DNA from: Hexactinellida sp. DTS-2022
Taxonomy: Eukaryota; Porifera; Hexactinellida
Assembly (NCBI GenBank): GCA_028753945.1
Contig: JAPNXP010000003.1
Location: 2,914,001 to 2,978,000, forward strand
Reading direction: 5' to 3'
DNA length: 64,000 nucleotides
The translations under genes were made by a program, and so were the position numbers. The notes beneath the pieces were generated by a model, which saw nothing but the letters and a program-made list of their open reading frames with translations, made no database searches and was not told the DNA's origin. Below are positions 21,130-31,430 of this stretch, one piece after another. The number at the start of each line of letters is the position of its first letter. Within the stretch, counting starts at the first letter, position 1.

Positions 21130-21754
21130 GATCCAAATAAACCACTGTGTAAAGGTCTTCCATAAAACAAGAATGGATTTCAAAACTGGCTCAGATGGAT
21201 ATTTAAGTCTGCCACGGTCCGTTAGCTGCAGAAGTTTATACTGAGAGTCCAAGTTTAAATCAAGCAGAAATTCTTTATCAACTGTTAGCATATGTAGACA
21301 GACATGACACGGTTTTGTTCGTTCAGGTACTGATGGACAGAATAGCCTGCAATAAATGCTATGATTGAATCAACTGTGAACCACAATCAATTGTTGATAG
21401 GTCATGAATCTCATCAAGAAATGGCTCCAAATTGAATTCACCATCAGTAGTGGAATACGGACAAGGAAATGACATGACAAATGACTGAATAGATTGAAAG
21501 GAAGTGTCTTGTTGGTCAGTAAATATGTTTGATTATGCTAGAAAGTTCAAGTCGATGCTCGGTTCAAGGATTTGAAGATAGGAGATGTGATAATTAGAAC
21601 CCGACATCATATTACGGTATAGACCGAAATGGTGTTCAAAGGGATCCGTCTGTAGAAAGGAGGACAACACATATGTAAAGCCACAAGATTGAATCGGAAC
21701 ACCTCTGTTCGGAATAGCGAGGGTGTACTGTAATACAATAACATACAATATCAT
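21130..21754 (-). pseudogene. P-type (THAP9-like) transposase C-terminal remnant
   Basis: The minus-strand translation gives FLQTDPFEHHFGLYR and HISYLQIL, matching FLQNDPLEHHFGLYR in the intact transposase at 58005-60884. Further on (near 21200) DRGRLKYPSE matches its DRGSLKWPSD. Several stops and frame changes intervene and the N-terminal two thirds are absent. The upstream edge (21723-21740) is GAGGGTGTACTGTA, a short-element end also seen at 35762. Confidence 0.85.
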
Positions 21755-21804
21755 CGAGGGAAATATTTTGATAGCAAACTCACTATTTCACTAAGATAGG
21801 AACT

Positions 21805-21895
21805 CGTCCGGAAACTCGGCCTCGGCCTCGGCTCGGCCAAAAATATTCAAACTCGGCCTCGGCCTCGGCTCGGCCAAAATTCTGAACTCGGTCGA
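21805..21895. repeat. GC-rich CTCGGCC repeat
   Basis: Two copies of AACTCGGCCTCGGCCTCGGC lie about 43 bp apart in otherwise AT-rich DNA. A diverged third start is at 21886. Confidence 0.7.
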
Positions 21896-21965
21896 TTCAT
21901 GAATAATTGGTAAACAAATTCCCAGAATTACAACTAATGAATACAGCTCTGAACGCTACAATGCA

Positions 21966-22265
21966 TCTATAATATTAAAACACAAACCTTTATGTGTGTA
22001 TGTGTGTATATATATATTTGTTTGTATGTTCCGAGTTGATTGAAGAAACTGGACGGTTTCCAAATGAGATTTTTGGCATATAGGGGTAACTTTTGGCACC
22101 GGCCAACAAGTTGAGGTTTCCACTCAAAATTTCTCACACCTCGACAATTTATGACGTCATTGTCACATTTCGAGAACCCTGAAAATTCACTTAATCGCAC
22201 ATAATTCCCGCCCTCTAAGAGATACAAATCTGAAAATTTAATAGAACATGGAGATTAATGATGCG
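21966..22265 (+). mobile_element. Helitron-like element, 5' part
   Basis: It starts TCTATAATATTAAAACACAA and runs with GAGTTGATTGAAG, GGCATATAGGGGTAAC and TGACGTCATTGTCACATTTC, matching 16897-17369 and 56433-57260 in the opposite orientation. The GC-rich 3' hairpins are missing; the copy ends at a poly-C tract. Confidence 0.6.
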
Positions 22266-22405
22266 GACTGCCCCCCCCCCCCCCCCCTTGGATCCTATGT
22301 GCCCCACCCTTGGGATTTGAAAAAATGCATTGATCAAAGCTGAAGCCGCCCCCCCCCCCCCTCACATTCCCAAAACTCTACTTTGCCCCCCCCCCCCCCC
22401 TTGCC
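22266..22405. repeat. three poly-C tracts
   Basis: C runs of about 19, 14 and 15 bases start near 22269, 22349 and 22387. They are separated by TTGGATCC and CTCACATTCCC segments. Length is likely unstable or imprecisely assembled. The open frame through them is not a credible gene. 22406-22584 has no recognised content. Confidence 0.7.
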
Positions 22406-22584
22406 TAAATGTCTGGATGAAGCACTGGCAAGTATCCTTCTTTGGAAAGTTTTCAATTAATTTGCTTCATCAGCCGGACAAAATTATAGCTTCACTCTCT
22501 ACTCATAAAATAGAAGATACTGAGATAATTTCGGAGAAGAGTGTGACGATTATCATAGGGTCAGATGGAATATTAAAGGACATA

Positions 22585-23656
22585 CCATAGCATTCTATAC
22601 TCTAAGGCAATGCCGCGGTTGAATGAACTTGGACCATGGATGAACTAGTATAGTCAACTAAATATATGCAATGCAATTATTCTTCGAAATATGTAATCCA
22701 GGGTGCTTCTACTTATGTAAATGTTTTATATAAAGGTGGTCATGTACAAGACGCATATTTTTTGAGGTGCCACTTGTCGAAATGACGTCACCGTGTTATC
22801 TAATAGGCAAAATATGCCAAAACTTTGAACGCATGTAAAATGTTCAATTTCGCTTTTTCAAACAAATTGGTGTGATTAACCCATCTAGGAGCTATTTTAC
22901 ATAAAATATCTCAGAATCAGTTAAGGAATGTTATCACATTCCTCTGTTGCCTTGGAAACGTGAATTCAATGATTGAGGTAATATCTCGAGTAGGAATATA
23001 GTCACAGCTTAGTCAATGGATCCAATCGATAGCCCGTCCTTAACTTCCTATTCAATGATTATACATTTCGATGCTCTATCTCCAACCAATTTTCTCAGAT
23101 TTGTGATTATTGTAAAATACAATCAAATGATTATACACGTTTTACATAAAATTGGTTGGAGATAGAGCATCGAAATGTATTATCATTGAATAGGAAGTTA
23201 AGGACGGGCTATCGATTGGATCCATTGACTAAGCTGTGACTATATTCCTACTCGAGATATTACCTCAATCATTGAATTCACGTTTCCAAGGCAACAGAGG
23301 AATGTGATAACATTCCTTAACTGATTCTGAGATATTTTATGTAAAATAGCTCCTAGATGGGTTAATCACACCAATTTGTTTGAAAAAGCGAAATTGAACA
23401 TTTTACATGCGTTCAAAGTTTTGGCATATTTTGCCTATTAGATAATACGGTGACGTCATTTCGACAAGTGGCACCTCAAAAAATATGCGTCTTGTACATG
23501 ACCACCTTTATATAAAACATTTACATAAGTAGAAGCACCCTGGATTACTTATTTCGAAGAATAATTGCATTGCATATATTTAGTTGACTATACTAGTTCA
23601 TCCATGGTCCAAGTCCATTCAACCGCGGCATTGCCTTAGAGTATAGAATGCTATGG
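22585..23656. mobile_element. near-perfect foldback element
   Basis: Two arms of about 509 bp (22585-23093, 23148-23656) are inverted copies around a 54-nt loop. Few differences are visible (for example GAATGAACTTGG against GAATGGACTTGG, and CCGTGTTATC against CCGTATTATC). The ends are CCATAGCATTC. A 5-bp direct repeat ACATA flanks both sides (22580-22584, 23657-23661). No protein is encoded. The arm identity means a recent origin or arm-to-arm conversion. Confidence 0.9.
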
Positions 23657-23693
23657 ACATACTTATCATTGTTGCAAATTGTATTCTGGCCAT

Positions 23694-24031
23694 CAGTGGC
23701 GTAAACTTGGGGGGTGCCGGGGGTGCATGTCACCCCCATGATTTTCTGTTGCCTTGCCAAGACGAAATGCTTGGTAGTGCCGCTTGTGCTAAGATGTAGA
23801 ATACCTTATTATAGGAGATTAACCCGAAGGAAATTAACCCTATTTGGAGCAAAACATTTTTAAATACATGAAATTAACGCGGATAATTTTTTTTAAAATA
23901 TTCAAGTTAACGTCATATAAATTAACGTTGTAATACATTGGTTCTATCCACTACCAAATGTCTCTATTTGGTGTAAGTGGGTTTGTGCCATGTTGGCACC
24001 CCCATGCCCAACCTCGAAGTCTACGCCCCTG
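23694..24031. mobile_element. hAT MITE with perfect 8-bp duplication
   Basis: The ends CAGTGGCGTAAACTT and the complement of CAGGGGCGTAGACTT are flanked by CTGGCCAT on both sides (23686-23693, 24032-24039). Subterminal GGGGGTGC and CACCCCCATG motifs are present. It is non-coding. Confidence 0.93.
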
Positions 24032-24256
24032 CTGGCCATCAAAGTTGCAATTTAAATTCTCAAGATACTCTAGTCCTCCAACTGACACACGGGAACTAGA
24101 GAAATATAATTCGTAATTAGTAAACTTCCGTTCTAGTATAATTATTTTATCTATTTATTTTGAACTGAAATATTGCCGTCTACTCGTTATCCATTGTCAA
24201 AATGAGTTGTATGTCCTAATACGAAGTTTACGATTAGGGTTTTACAATGTTGGACT

Positions 24257-25269
24257 GTTGTATGACGGTTTACTTACCATGACAGTTTACTTACCTATAT
24301 TACTATAACAATAATTAACCATGGATACTTTCTATTCATGACGGTTTACTTACCGTCTTTGCAATGGCTTCACACTTTGTACTTCCTATTACACATCCAG
24401 CACTTAGAAGGATTCACATCTTAAATTCTAATTGGAAAATGTCATTATGGCCCAAAATTAGGGAATGAAAGGTTCACGAACGGACAGAATTGACGCAATT
24501 CAGTTCATCTTAAATTGACGCACGTTCAAGTTCACCTCCTAACTTCAGCTCCACCAGCGTTCGTTCAGTTCGTTCACGGGCTAACCCGCGTTCGTTCAAT
24601 CCGTTCAATTAAGTTCGTTCAATTAGTTCAGTTCGTTCAGTGTACAGTGAGTGGGTCGAACTATTCCGTTTATGATAGACTGTTCGATCCTCCAAACTGT
24701 TATTGAAGTTCAGGTTAAGAAGCTAGAATCTAAGCTAAGAGACATGAGTCCACTAGGGATGTCCGGAATCAGCACTTTTGCAGTCACCTATTATATTTAA
24801 TTGATCCATATTTATAATTTATCTATATCCTGTTTAGTTCGTTCAGTTCAATTCGTTCAATCCATTCAATTCGTTCAATTCAGTTCGTTCAGTTCGTTCA
24901 ATTGCCGTTCGGAAACCGTTGGCGTTCGTTCAGTTCGTTCACTGTGAATCCTTTAAAAGCCCTGCGTTCAGTTCGTTCAGTTCGTTCAGTTCAAGTTCAA
25001 TAAGTTCGTTCGTGAACCTTTCATTCCCTGCCCAAAATATCTAATTATTAGATGCTATTGTTGATGCAATGTCAAATTATGAAATTAGAATTAGAATTTG
25101 AGATGTGAATCCTTCTAAGTGCTGGATGTGTAATAGGAAGTACAAAGTGTGAAGCCATTGCAAAGACGGTAACTAAACCGTCATGAATAGAAAAAGTATC
25201 CATGGTTAATTATTGTTATAGTAATAGAGGTAAGTAAACTATCATGGTAAGTAAACCGTTATATACAAC
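24257..25269. mobile_element. P-type non-autonomous element
   Basis: Terminal inverted repeats of about 160 bp begin GTTGTATGACGGTTTACTTA and include ACCATGGATAC and ACATCCAGCAC-type motifs. They resemble the ends of the THAP element at 57461-61971 (GTTGTATGACAGTTTAACTA, CCATGGATA). The non-repeat interior is short and was later split by the element at 24459-25030. A clear target duplication was not found. It ends 64 bp before the HIBADH ATG, so it supplies the gene's immediate upstream sequence. Confidence 0.8.
24459..25030. mobile_element. hAT MITE with GTTCGTTCA minisatellite core
   Basis: The ends TAGGGAATGAAAGGTTCACG and the complement of CAGGGAATGAAAGGTTCACG are flanked by a perfect 8-bp duplication CCCAAAAT (24451-24458, 25031-25038). 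The interior is dominated by CAGTTCGTT repeats on both sides. It lies inside the P-type element 24257-25269. Confidence 0.93.
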
Positions 25270-25333
25270 ACGACTAAATGTATAGAAATTATTCTATTCA
25301 TTATTTATATTCTTCTATCTCTAGACTAGCAAG

Positions 25334-26281
25334 ATGTTTCGCACACTATCCACTCGCCTAATACGAACTACTTGTCTCCGGTATTTTGGCACAGAAAACT
25401 CGACAATTGGATTTCTCGGCTTTGGTAACATGGGATCGCACATGGCTATTAACTTAGTTAAAAAGGGGCATAATCTTATGTTATATGATGTATCTAAAGC
25501 CAACACAGATAAAGCCAAAGAAATAGGCGTGAATTTAATGTCAAGCCCAAGGGAAGTTAGCCAGAGTGCGGAGATAGTAATTACAATGCTACCAGCCGGA
25601 CAACATGTCAAATTAGCCTATTTAGGTGATAGTGGGTTGTTTGAAGGCGCTAGCAGTGGATCCATCTTTGTAGACTGTACAACATGTGAGCCAAACGTAT
25701 CCCGCTTGATTGCTAGCGAGGCTTCCAAGGTAAACGCTACTTATCTGGATTCCCCTGTCTCGGGAGGTGTAGGATCAGCAAGAGACGCTAAGCTAACTTT
25801 CATGGTTGGGGGCCCGAAGGAAGGATTGGAGAAGGTACGTCACCTGTTGAATATAATGGGAAAGAACGTGATACACTGTGGAGAGGTCGGCATGGGCGAG
25901 GCAGCTAAAATATGCAATAACATGATGCTAGGCATTTCAATGATAGGAACTTCAGAGGCAATGTCACTCGGTATTGCATTAGGAATCGACCCAAAGAAAT
26001 TAGCAAGCGTGTTAAACGTCTCATCTGGTCGCTCCTGGTGCTCAGATACATACAACCCTTGTCCTGGGGTTATAGAGGGCGTGCCATCCTCTAATGAATA
26101 CAAAGGGGGATTCTCTACGGCTTTGATGAAGAAAGATTTAACTCTTTCTCAGAATATAGCTAACGAACTGGACTTAGCTACTCCGCTGGGCGCTTCGAGT
26201 CTGCATCTATATAGAATGTTGTGTAAGAAGGGATTTGGGAATAAAGACTTTTCCTATGTCTTCAAGTTCTTACAAGAGTGA
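25334..26281 (+). CDS. HIBADH: 3-hydroxyisobutyrate dehydrogenase, mitochondrial
   Basis: The product has 315 residues; the family is usually 300-340. Seen: an N-terminal stretch MFRTLSTRLIRTTCLRYFG, rich in Arg and hydroxyl residues without acids, typical of a mitochondrial presequence. A Rossmann GFLGFGNMG follows (GxGxxG at 29-34). The substrate-binding DSPVSGGV is at 139-146. GMGEAAKICNN carries the probable catalytic Lys192 and Asn196. The C-terminal helical domain has LMKKDLTL. Known: the enzyme oxidises 3-hydroxyisobutyrate to methylmalonate semialdehyde with NAD+ in valine breakdown. This implies a working mitochondrion. TCTAG ends 9 nt before the ATG. The upstream neighbour is a P-type element, and VPS26C follows on the same strand after 511 bp. 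Confidence 0.96.
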   Translation: MFRTLSTRLIRTTCLRYFGTENSTIGFLGFGNMGSHMAINLVKKGHNLMLYDVSKANTDKAKEIGVNLMSSPREVSQSAEIVITMLPAGQHVKLAYLGDSGLFEGASSGSIFVDCTTCEPNVSRLIASEASKVNATYLDSPVSGGVGSARDAKLTFMVGGPKEGLEKVRHLLNIMGKNVIHCGEVGMGEAAKICNNMMLGISMIGTSEAMSLGIALGIDPKKLASVLNVSSGRSWCSDTYNPCPGVIEGVPSSNEYKGGFSTALMKKDLTLSQNIANELDLATPLGASSLHLYRMLCKKGFGNKDFSYVFKFLQE

Positions 26282-26792
26282 AATGATTACTACAATACAT
26301 CAAAATTACGATTTATACGGCTAATTATTCTATTTGTTTGGTTATTTACTAATTAATATTATTGTCTCGATTGCATAAAATGTCAACAGCTATTCTTCTG
26401 TTCTGTAGCAGTGACCCTGCTTTTGCACCGAACTATCTATCACACCGACCTCTTCGTGAATAAGCATGAAAACCAACGTTTCCCTTATTGTTCCACATTC
26501 AGCTTGTATATAATACCACATTTTGTAATAATGCAGAACTGAACTTATATATACGTCAGACGTAGTATCCGATTAAGTATAAACACTCACGATCCGACTA
26601 AGAACCGAGTTTATTTACATATAGACAAATAGCTCCGAAATAATGTTTAATAAGAATATGTGAATAATATCTGAGTACTGTGAGTAGTATTCCTGCATTT
26701 TAATAAGTTTAATCTGCTAATAGCTAATAAAATAACATAACCATGCCAATTTTATCTATTTGTTATTTAAACTTAGTTCATCGTATTCTCTA
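26282..26792. other. intergenic region, HIBADH to VPS26C
   Basis: No gene is seen. It is AT-rich. The final ACTTAG (26771-26776) lies 16 nt before the VPS26C ATG and could be an acceptor site. Confidence 0.4.
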
Positions 26793-27692
26793 ATGAGTGG
26801 ACCATCAGTCGATATCAGATTGAAGCGTCCTAGCAAGACGTACAAAGTTGGGGAGGAGGTGAGCGGTGTCGTGATAGTAGATTCTCGTTCAGAACTAACT
26901 CATTATGGAGTTACACTAACATTTGAAGCTACAGCCAACCTACAAGTCAGTGCTAAAACTGTAGGACTATTCGAAGCATTTTATAGCTCTCTGAAGCCAA
27001 TTCAGATCCTAAATAATTCCTCCGAACTAGCAAAGGCAGGGAAATTCCCTTCAGGCACTATCGAGATACCTTTCACATTCCCAATTGAACCTCTCAGTGG
27101 TCGCACCCTATATGAAACTTATCATGGAGTATTTGTTAACATTCAATATATCCTGAAATGTGATTTGAAGAGGCCCCTATTGAACAAAGATTTACAGAAA
27201 ATATGTGAATGTGTTGTTCAATATCGAGAAACTGACTCAGCACAACTTCCATTAAAGCCATTGGAATTTTGTATTAATCCAGGTTCTGTTGACAAAAAGA
27301 CCTCTCGGGAGTCCCTACCTGAATTTCGCATCACAGGTAAGATAGATAGTGTGAATTGTCCAATAACTAAGCCATTTTCTGGTGAGTTAAAGGTGGAATT
27401 CTGTTCAGCCCCAATCAAATCAATTGAACTGCAGTTGATTCGCGTTGAGACTTGTGGCTGTGCTGAGGGTTATTCCAAAGACCCCACTGAAATTCAAAAT
27501 ATACAAATAGCAGATGGCGATGTGTGCCATAATGTGTCCATACCCATTTTCATGATATTTCCACGTCTCTTCACTTGTCCTTCTCTTTCTACTTCAAACT
27601 TTAAAATAGACTTTGAAGTTTCTATTGTGGTGTTGCTAGAAGGAGATCTTATGTTGACAGAAAACTTTCCAATTCAAATTACAAGAGATTGA
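26793..27692 (+). CDS. VPS26C: VPS26C (DSCR3), Commander/retriever subunit
   Basis: The product has 299 residues; human VPS26C has 297. Seen: an arrestin-like fold of two beta sandwiches. Conserved blocks are FEAFY, KPIQI, KFPSGTIEIPF, YETYHGVFVNIQY (107-119), VETCGCAEGY (218-227), IQNIQIADGDVC and the end TENFPIQI. Known: VPS26C joins VPS35L and VPS29 in retriever, which with the CCC complex and SNX17 recycles membrane proteins from endosomes independently of retromer. ATG 26793 was chosen because the protein then starts MSGPSVDIRLKRP, as in the family; an upstream in-frame TTG extension (26760) has no support. The frame is uninterrupted. The gene is patchily lost in eukaryotes (for example yeasts), so its presence argues against an ascomycete. 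Confidence 0.97.
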   Translation: MSGPSVDIRLKRPSKTYKVGEEVSGVVIVDSRSELTHYGVTLTFEATANLQVSAKTVGLFEAFYSSLKPIQILNNSSELAKAGKFPSGTIEIPFTFPIEPLSGRTLYETYHGVFVNIQYILKCDLKRPLLNKDLQKICECVVQYRETDSAQLPLKPLEFCINPGSVDKKTSRESLPEFRITGKIDSVNCPITKPFSGELKVEFCSAPIKSIELQLIRVETCGCAEGYSKDPTEIQNIQIADGDVCHNVSIPIFMIFPRLFTCPSLSTSNFKIDFEVSIVVLLEGDLMLTENFPIQITRD

Positions 27693-28110
27693 CACAAAAG
27701 TATTATTAACAGATGCCATATAATTGTTATCTGTCAATATGGAATATGGCCCCCTTTACATATATTGAAATTGTACTAATATGATATATTTGATCTATTT
27801 ATTATAAATATTTATCATTCATTGCTTATATCCAATATATGCAACATAAATTTTAAAATGGCCAGGACACCGTCAATGGAGGGATTTATATAAACCTAGG
27901 GATTCGCGGATCCTTCGTCGAAAGGAAAATTCGTCGACGGAAATTTGGTCGAAAAGGAAATTAGTCGAAAGGAAAACATTTTATTGATAAAGTTCGGTTG
28001 CTTAATATAAAATGGTTAGTAAGTTGTTTATTGAATATGAAGAATTAATGAAGATATAAATTTAACAAATACATTTGATATGTAAGAATGAGATGAAAAA
28101 ATTATGAAAA

Positions 28111-30161
28111 TCAGAAGTCAAAATTATTTGCTATACATATACCGCGTAAGTATTCTAAAGTATCGCGATTCTCATAATCTGAGACTAGATTTTGAAGCCT
28201 TTCGTCGCGCATTTTCATCTTTTTTAATTGTTTTTTCCGGTTGACTGAATAAGATCGACTGGAATATGATCGACCTCTGAATTTATCTAATGAATAGGAT
28301 CGACCCATTGCCACGACTGGAATAAGATCGACCCATTGCCTCGACTGGAATAAGATCGACCAATTGCCACGACTGGAATAAGATCGACCGGAATAAGATA
28401 GGCACTTTAGTGTGTATCATAGCTCATGATAAAAACCCAGGCTCTTTTGGTGTGAAGTATGGCTCATGATAAAACTCAGGCTCTTTTTTGATGTATATTA
28501 TGGCTCATGATAAAACTCAGGCTCTTTTTTGGTGTATATTATGGCTCATGATAAAACTCAGGCTCTTTTGGTGTGTATAATGGCTCATAATAAAACTCAG
28601 GGTCTTTTTGGTGTATATTATGGCTCATGATAAAACCCAGGCTCTTTTGGTCTTTTTGGTGCCTATCTTATTCTAGACGTGAAAATGGGTCGATCTTATT
28701 CCGGTCGTGGCAATGGGTCGATCTTGTTCCAGTCGTGGCAATGGGTCGATCTTATTCCAGTCGTGGCAATGGGTCGATCTTATTCCAGTCGTGGCAATGG
28801 GTCGATCTTATTCCGGTCGATCTTATTCCAGTCGATCCTATTCAGGTTTCCCATTTTTTCATTTCTCCAGCCACCCATTTCGCTTAGTTAGCTTCTTGTA
28901 ATGATTGTTCTCGCTGTAAAGAACTTAGAAATTTACTCATTGAGGGGTGGGAACATGATATGGATGTTTGAAAGCCATTGTGCCATCCCTCAACGCTGTT
29001 GTTTGTGAAAGCTTGATGTTCTTGAACTCTTGTGAATACGTTGCATAACCGGATTGGAAATACTGGTATTCTTCTAGTTCCATTTGATAACTTTTTGCCA
29101 ATGTAATTATCTTCGAAATATTTGGCCAGATTAAATGCATTTTCAGGGAAGACTTGCATTAAGAGATTGAAACAGTCTACAACCTCCATTTCTGGTACAA
29201 ATACCAGACTTGGTAACATCTTTATTTTTAGAGCGAATTCGGGACTTTCTTGATAATTCTGAGAGAGTCCTTCTGCTTGAATCTTCCGATAAACATTATG
29301 TGATAAATGGAAGAAACAACCACTGATGACTGAAATATAATTGTTTTTCAAGAGCGTTTATAGAAGCCTTTTCGAAATCGGTAATTATTGACACAGGATT
29401 TAAAGCTGGTTCTAATTCCAGTAGTTTTCGAAAAGCGGTGTCATAGGTTGCTTCGTCTTTATTCAATAGCAACATATATACGCAGGGTAAGACTAATCCT
29501 CCCATGTCATCGTGAATAGTATACAATTGAAAGAACAATACCGGAACCACTTTAAAGGTTCCATCGCAATGCCAATTATTAGTTTGGCTTAGAATTCTTA
29601 AGAACCTGGGAGTAGAATAGATAAGCATTCTCCTATCATCTCCAAACCCTGAATCATATAATAGAAACTGTTCACCCTTTAGACTAAGTGTGTATTTAGG
29701 TGGTATTATGATACTCGCTGCATCTGTAGGTTGGCCACAACTTTCAATACCGATGTTCTTGTATGATCGTATTGTACGTTTAACTGATTCAAGTTTTGGC
29801 AATTTGTTAACCGTACCTGAATTCATAGTTTCCAACATTGTAGACAAAATACTTCTGGTGCTTTGTTAAGATTTCTTCGCAAGAGACTTTGACTTGGAAT
29901 AGGATTGTAACATTTCGATACGCTCTTGGGAAGGTGATGCGTGTGATCATGTGAAATCTGAGCGAGGTCTGATGGTTTTATGATATTATCATTCCGCGTG
30001 TTAATATGAGCATTACACTGTCCACGTAGTTCACATACCCAATACAGAACATCACCAGATGTACGATACAGGGAATAGATAAATCCATTTACAACAGCTT
30101 TATCTTTGTTACGATTGCTCTTTATTTTCTCAATGGTCATTGAATTAAGAGGGGTAGCCAT
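28111..30161 (-). pseudogene. FLYWCH-MULE transposase, broken
   Basis: The minus-strand pieces align along their length with the intact transposase at 37127-38539. The zinc-finger start has KDKAVVNGFIYSLYR and YWVCELRGQC. Next come LESVKRTIRS, NWHCDGTFKVVP (first D), ITDFEKASINAL (second D), SGCFFHLSHNVYR and NNSVEGWHNGF (E). After an insertion comes the C-terminal KMRDERLQNLVSDYENRD. Frames change near 29840 and 29320, an in-frame TAA follows QSLQEAN at about 28885, and 28240-28850 is an insertion. The gene is dead. All three acidic residues are still readable. Confidence 0.88.
28240..28850. mobile_element. minisatellite-ended insertion inside the MULE gene
   Basis: The left array (28240-28395) repeats GATCGACCCATTGCCACGAC / TGGAATAA. 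The right array (28675-28850) is its inverted copy (GGTCGATCTTATTCCAGTCG, TGGCAAT). The interior (28410-28660) is about five ~50-bp units with GGCTCATGATAAAACTCAGG. It splits the transposase C-terminus, whose reading resumes on the other side. It looks like a non-autonomous element with minisatellite terminal repeats. The exact edges and target duplication are not clear. Confidence 0.75.
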
Positions 30162-30604
30162 ATGTCTGTCGTATAAGTTGAAAGTAGATGTTAAGAAGGT
30201 TGATTTCTATTATAATAAATACAGTGTTCCTTACATAGTACTTATATCTGATTATTTTTGAAATGTTGGCTATGATAACCATGTAACTTAAAACTAATAT
30301 GATTTTAAGTGTTTACGTAAAACAAATGGCGAGTCTATTCATGAGTGATTCATGACAACTCGAAGTTATAAGATTGCTTTGTGTTAAAATCAAAACCATT
30401 CATCGTGTTAAGACCATAGCAAGAGTTGTGAATCTACAAAGGATTCAGCCTAAATTATTACACTTTCGACCAAATTTCCGTCGACGAATTTTCCTTTCGA
30501 CTAAGTTTCCGTCAACGCATTTTGTTGTATCTGAATTAATCTAAGTAATTAAGGAGTAAAAGAGCTTGTGTAAAGGCTTTTTTGATTTAAATCTTTATTT
30601 CAAT

Positions 30605-31090
30605 CCAGGGTTTTTATTAATAAAAATCCAAATTGCAAGCTCTGCCGAGAGCATTTCCTCTTTGGGCACTACATTTGGTGGTTGGGTAATATGTAGTGCC
30701 TCCAAAGGGAAATGCTGTCGGCACAGCTTGCAATTTTGGATTTTTTCGCCATGTCAACAACGTATCAAGGTGTTAAGACCCATTTATCAAGTAGTCACGA
30801 CTCGCGAGACAAAGGAACGATTGATAAATAGGAAGTTTGTTTCTATCTTTAAACATCTTGAGTTTAATGCTATTCATTAATAATGTATAAATATTCAAAT
30901 TATCTAAACAGTTAATTATTTCAGAAATGTTATCCAAGGTGTGTTTAGTTTAAGTCAACAAATTCCTTGTATTATTTTATATCATTTGCTTTAATCCATT
31001 GTATATTAATAATACAATAAAATGGAAGCCAGCTCGAATTAAATCAATATAATTATCGCAAGTTGAAACATTAGAGTAAGATTTTACAAG
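30605..31090 (-). repeat. inverted fragment of the complex array unit
   Basis: On the minus strand the order is that of the 46376-55750 units, ending in the hairpin at 30624-30745. This hairpin differs from the array type: both arms share GCAAGCT in place of GCAGCCT, and the CATTTCC arms pair with GGAAATG. 30526-30604 is unassigned. Confidence 0.75.
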
Positions 31091-31106
31091 TCTAGTCACT
31101 ATATAA

Positions 31107-31220
31107 AATCCAAAATTACAGCCTGTGCCGACGCATTTCCCTTTGGAGGCACTACATTTGGTGGTTGGGTTACTTGTAGCGCCTCCAATACTTTCGGCAC
31201 AGGCTGCAATTTTGGATTTT
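31107..31220. repeat. solo array-type hairpin
   Basis: The arms ATCCAAAATTACAGCCTGTG and GCACAGGCTGCAATTTTGGA surround a loop with TTTGGTGGTTGGG. The inner stem is worn. It lacks the rest of the array unit. Confidence 0.75.
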
Positions 31221-31430
31221 TTAAATTTGATTCGTACATTCTTTTGACCTTTTTGACGTCACTAAAGGTCAAAATCGCAGTAATATTTGCAAAAATTTTC
31301 GGGAAAAAATTCCTCCCAGAAAACATGCGAGTCGAGCTGATAATTACCCCTAAACCTGCTTTTGTATGTAAGTACGGTGAAGACTACACAATAAGTTAAT
31401 TCGAAACCCTCAGAGTGGTGATTTTCCATA

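Larger units (their letters stand above)
27916..30525 (-). mobile_element. degenerate MULE with minisatellite ends
   Basis: The left end (27916-27981) and right end (30466-30525) are inverted copies of a run of GTCGAAAGGAAA / GTCGACGGAAA modules. Between them lies a broken FLYWCH-MULE transposase on the minus strand. The right end has one more module than the left. No target duplication was recognised. Confidence 0.75.

Noticed and set aside
22330..22590. 86-residue frame rich in Pro
   Set aside because: It is produced by two poly-C tracts and has no conserved feature.
24515..24706. 63-residue frame with repeated VRSIR/FVQLV
   Set aside because: It is a translation of the GTTCGTTCA repeat inside the hAT MITE.
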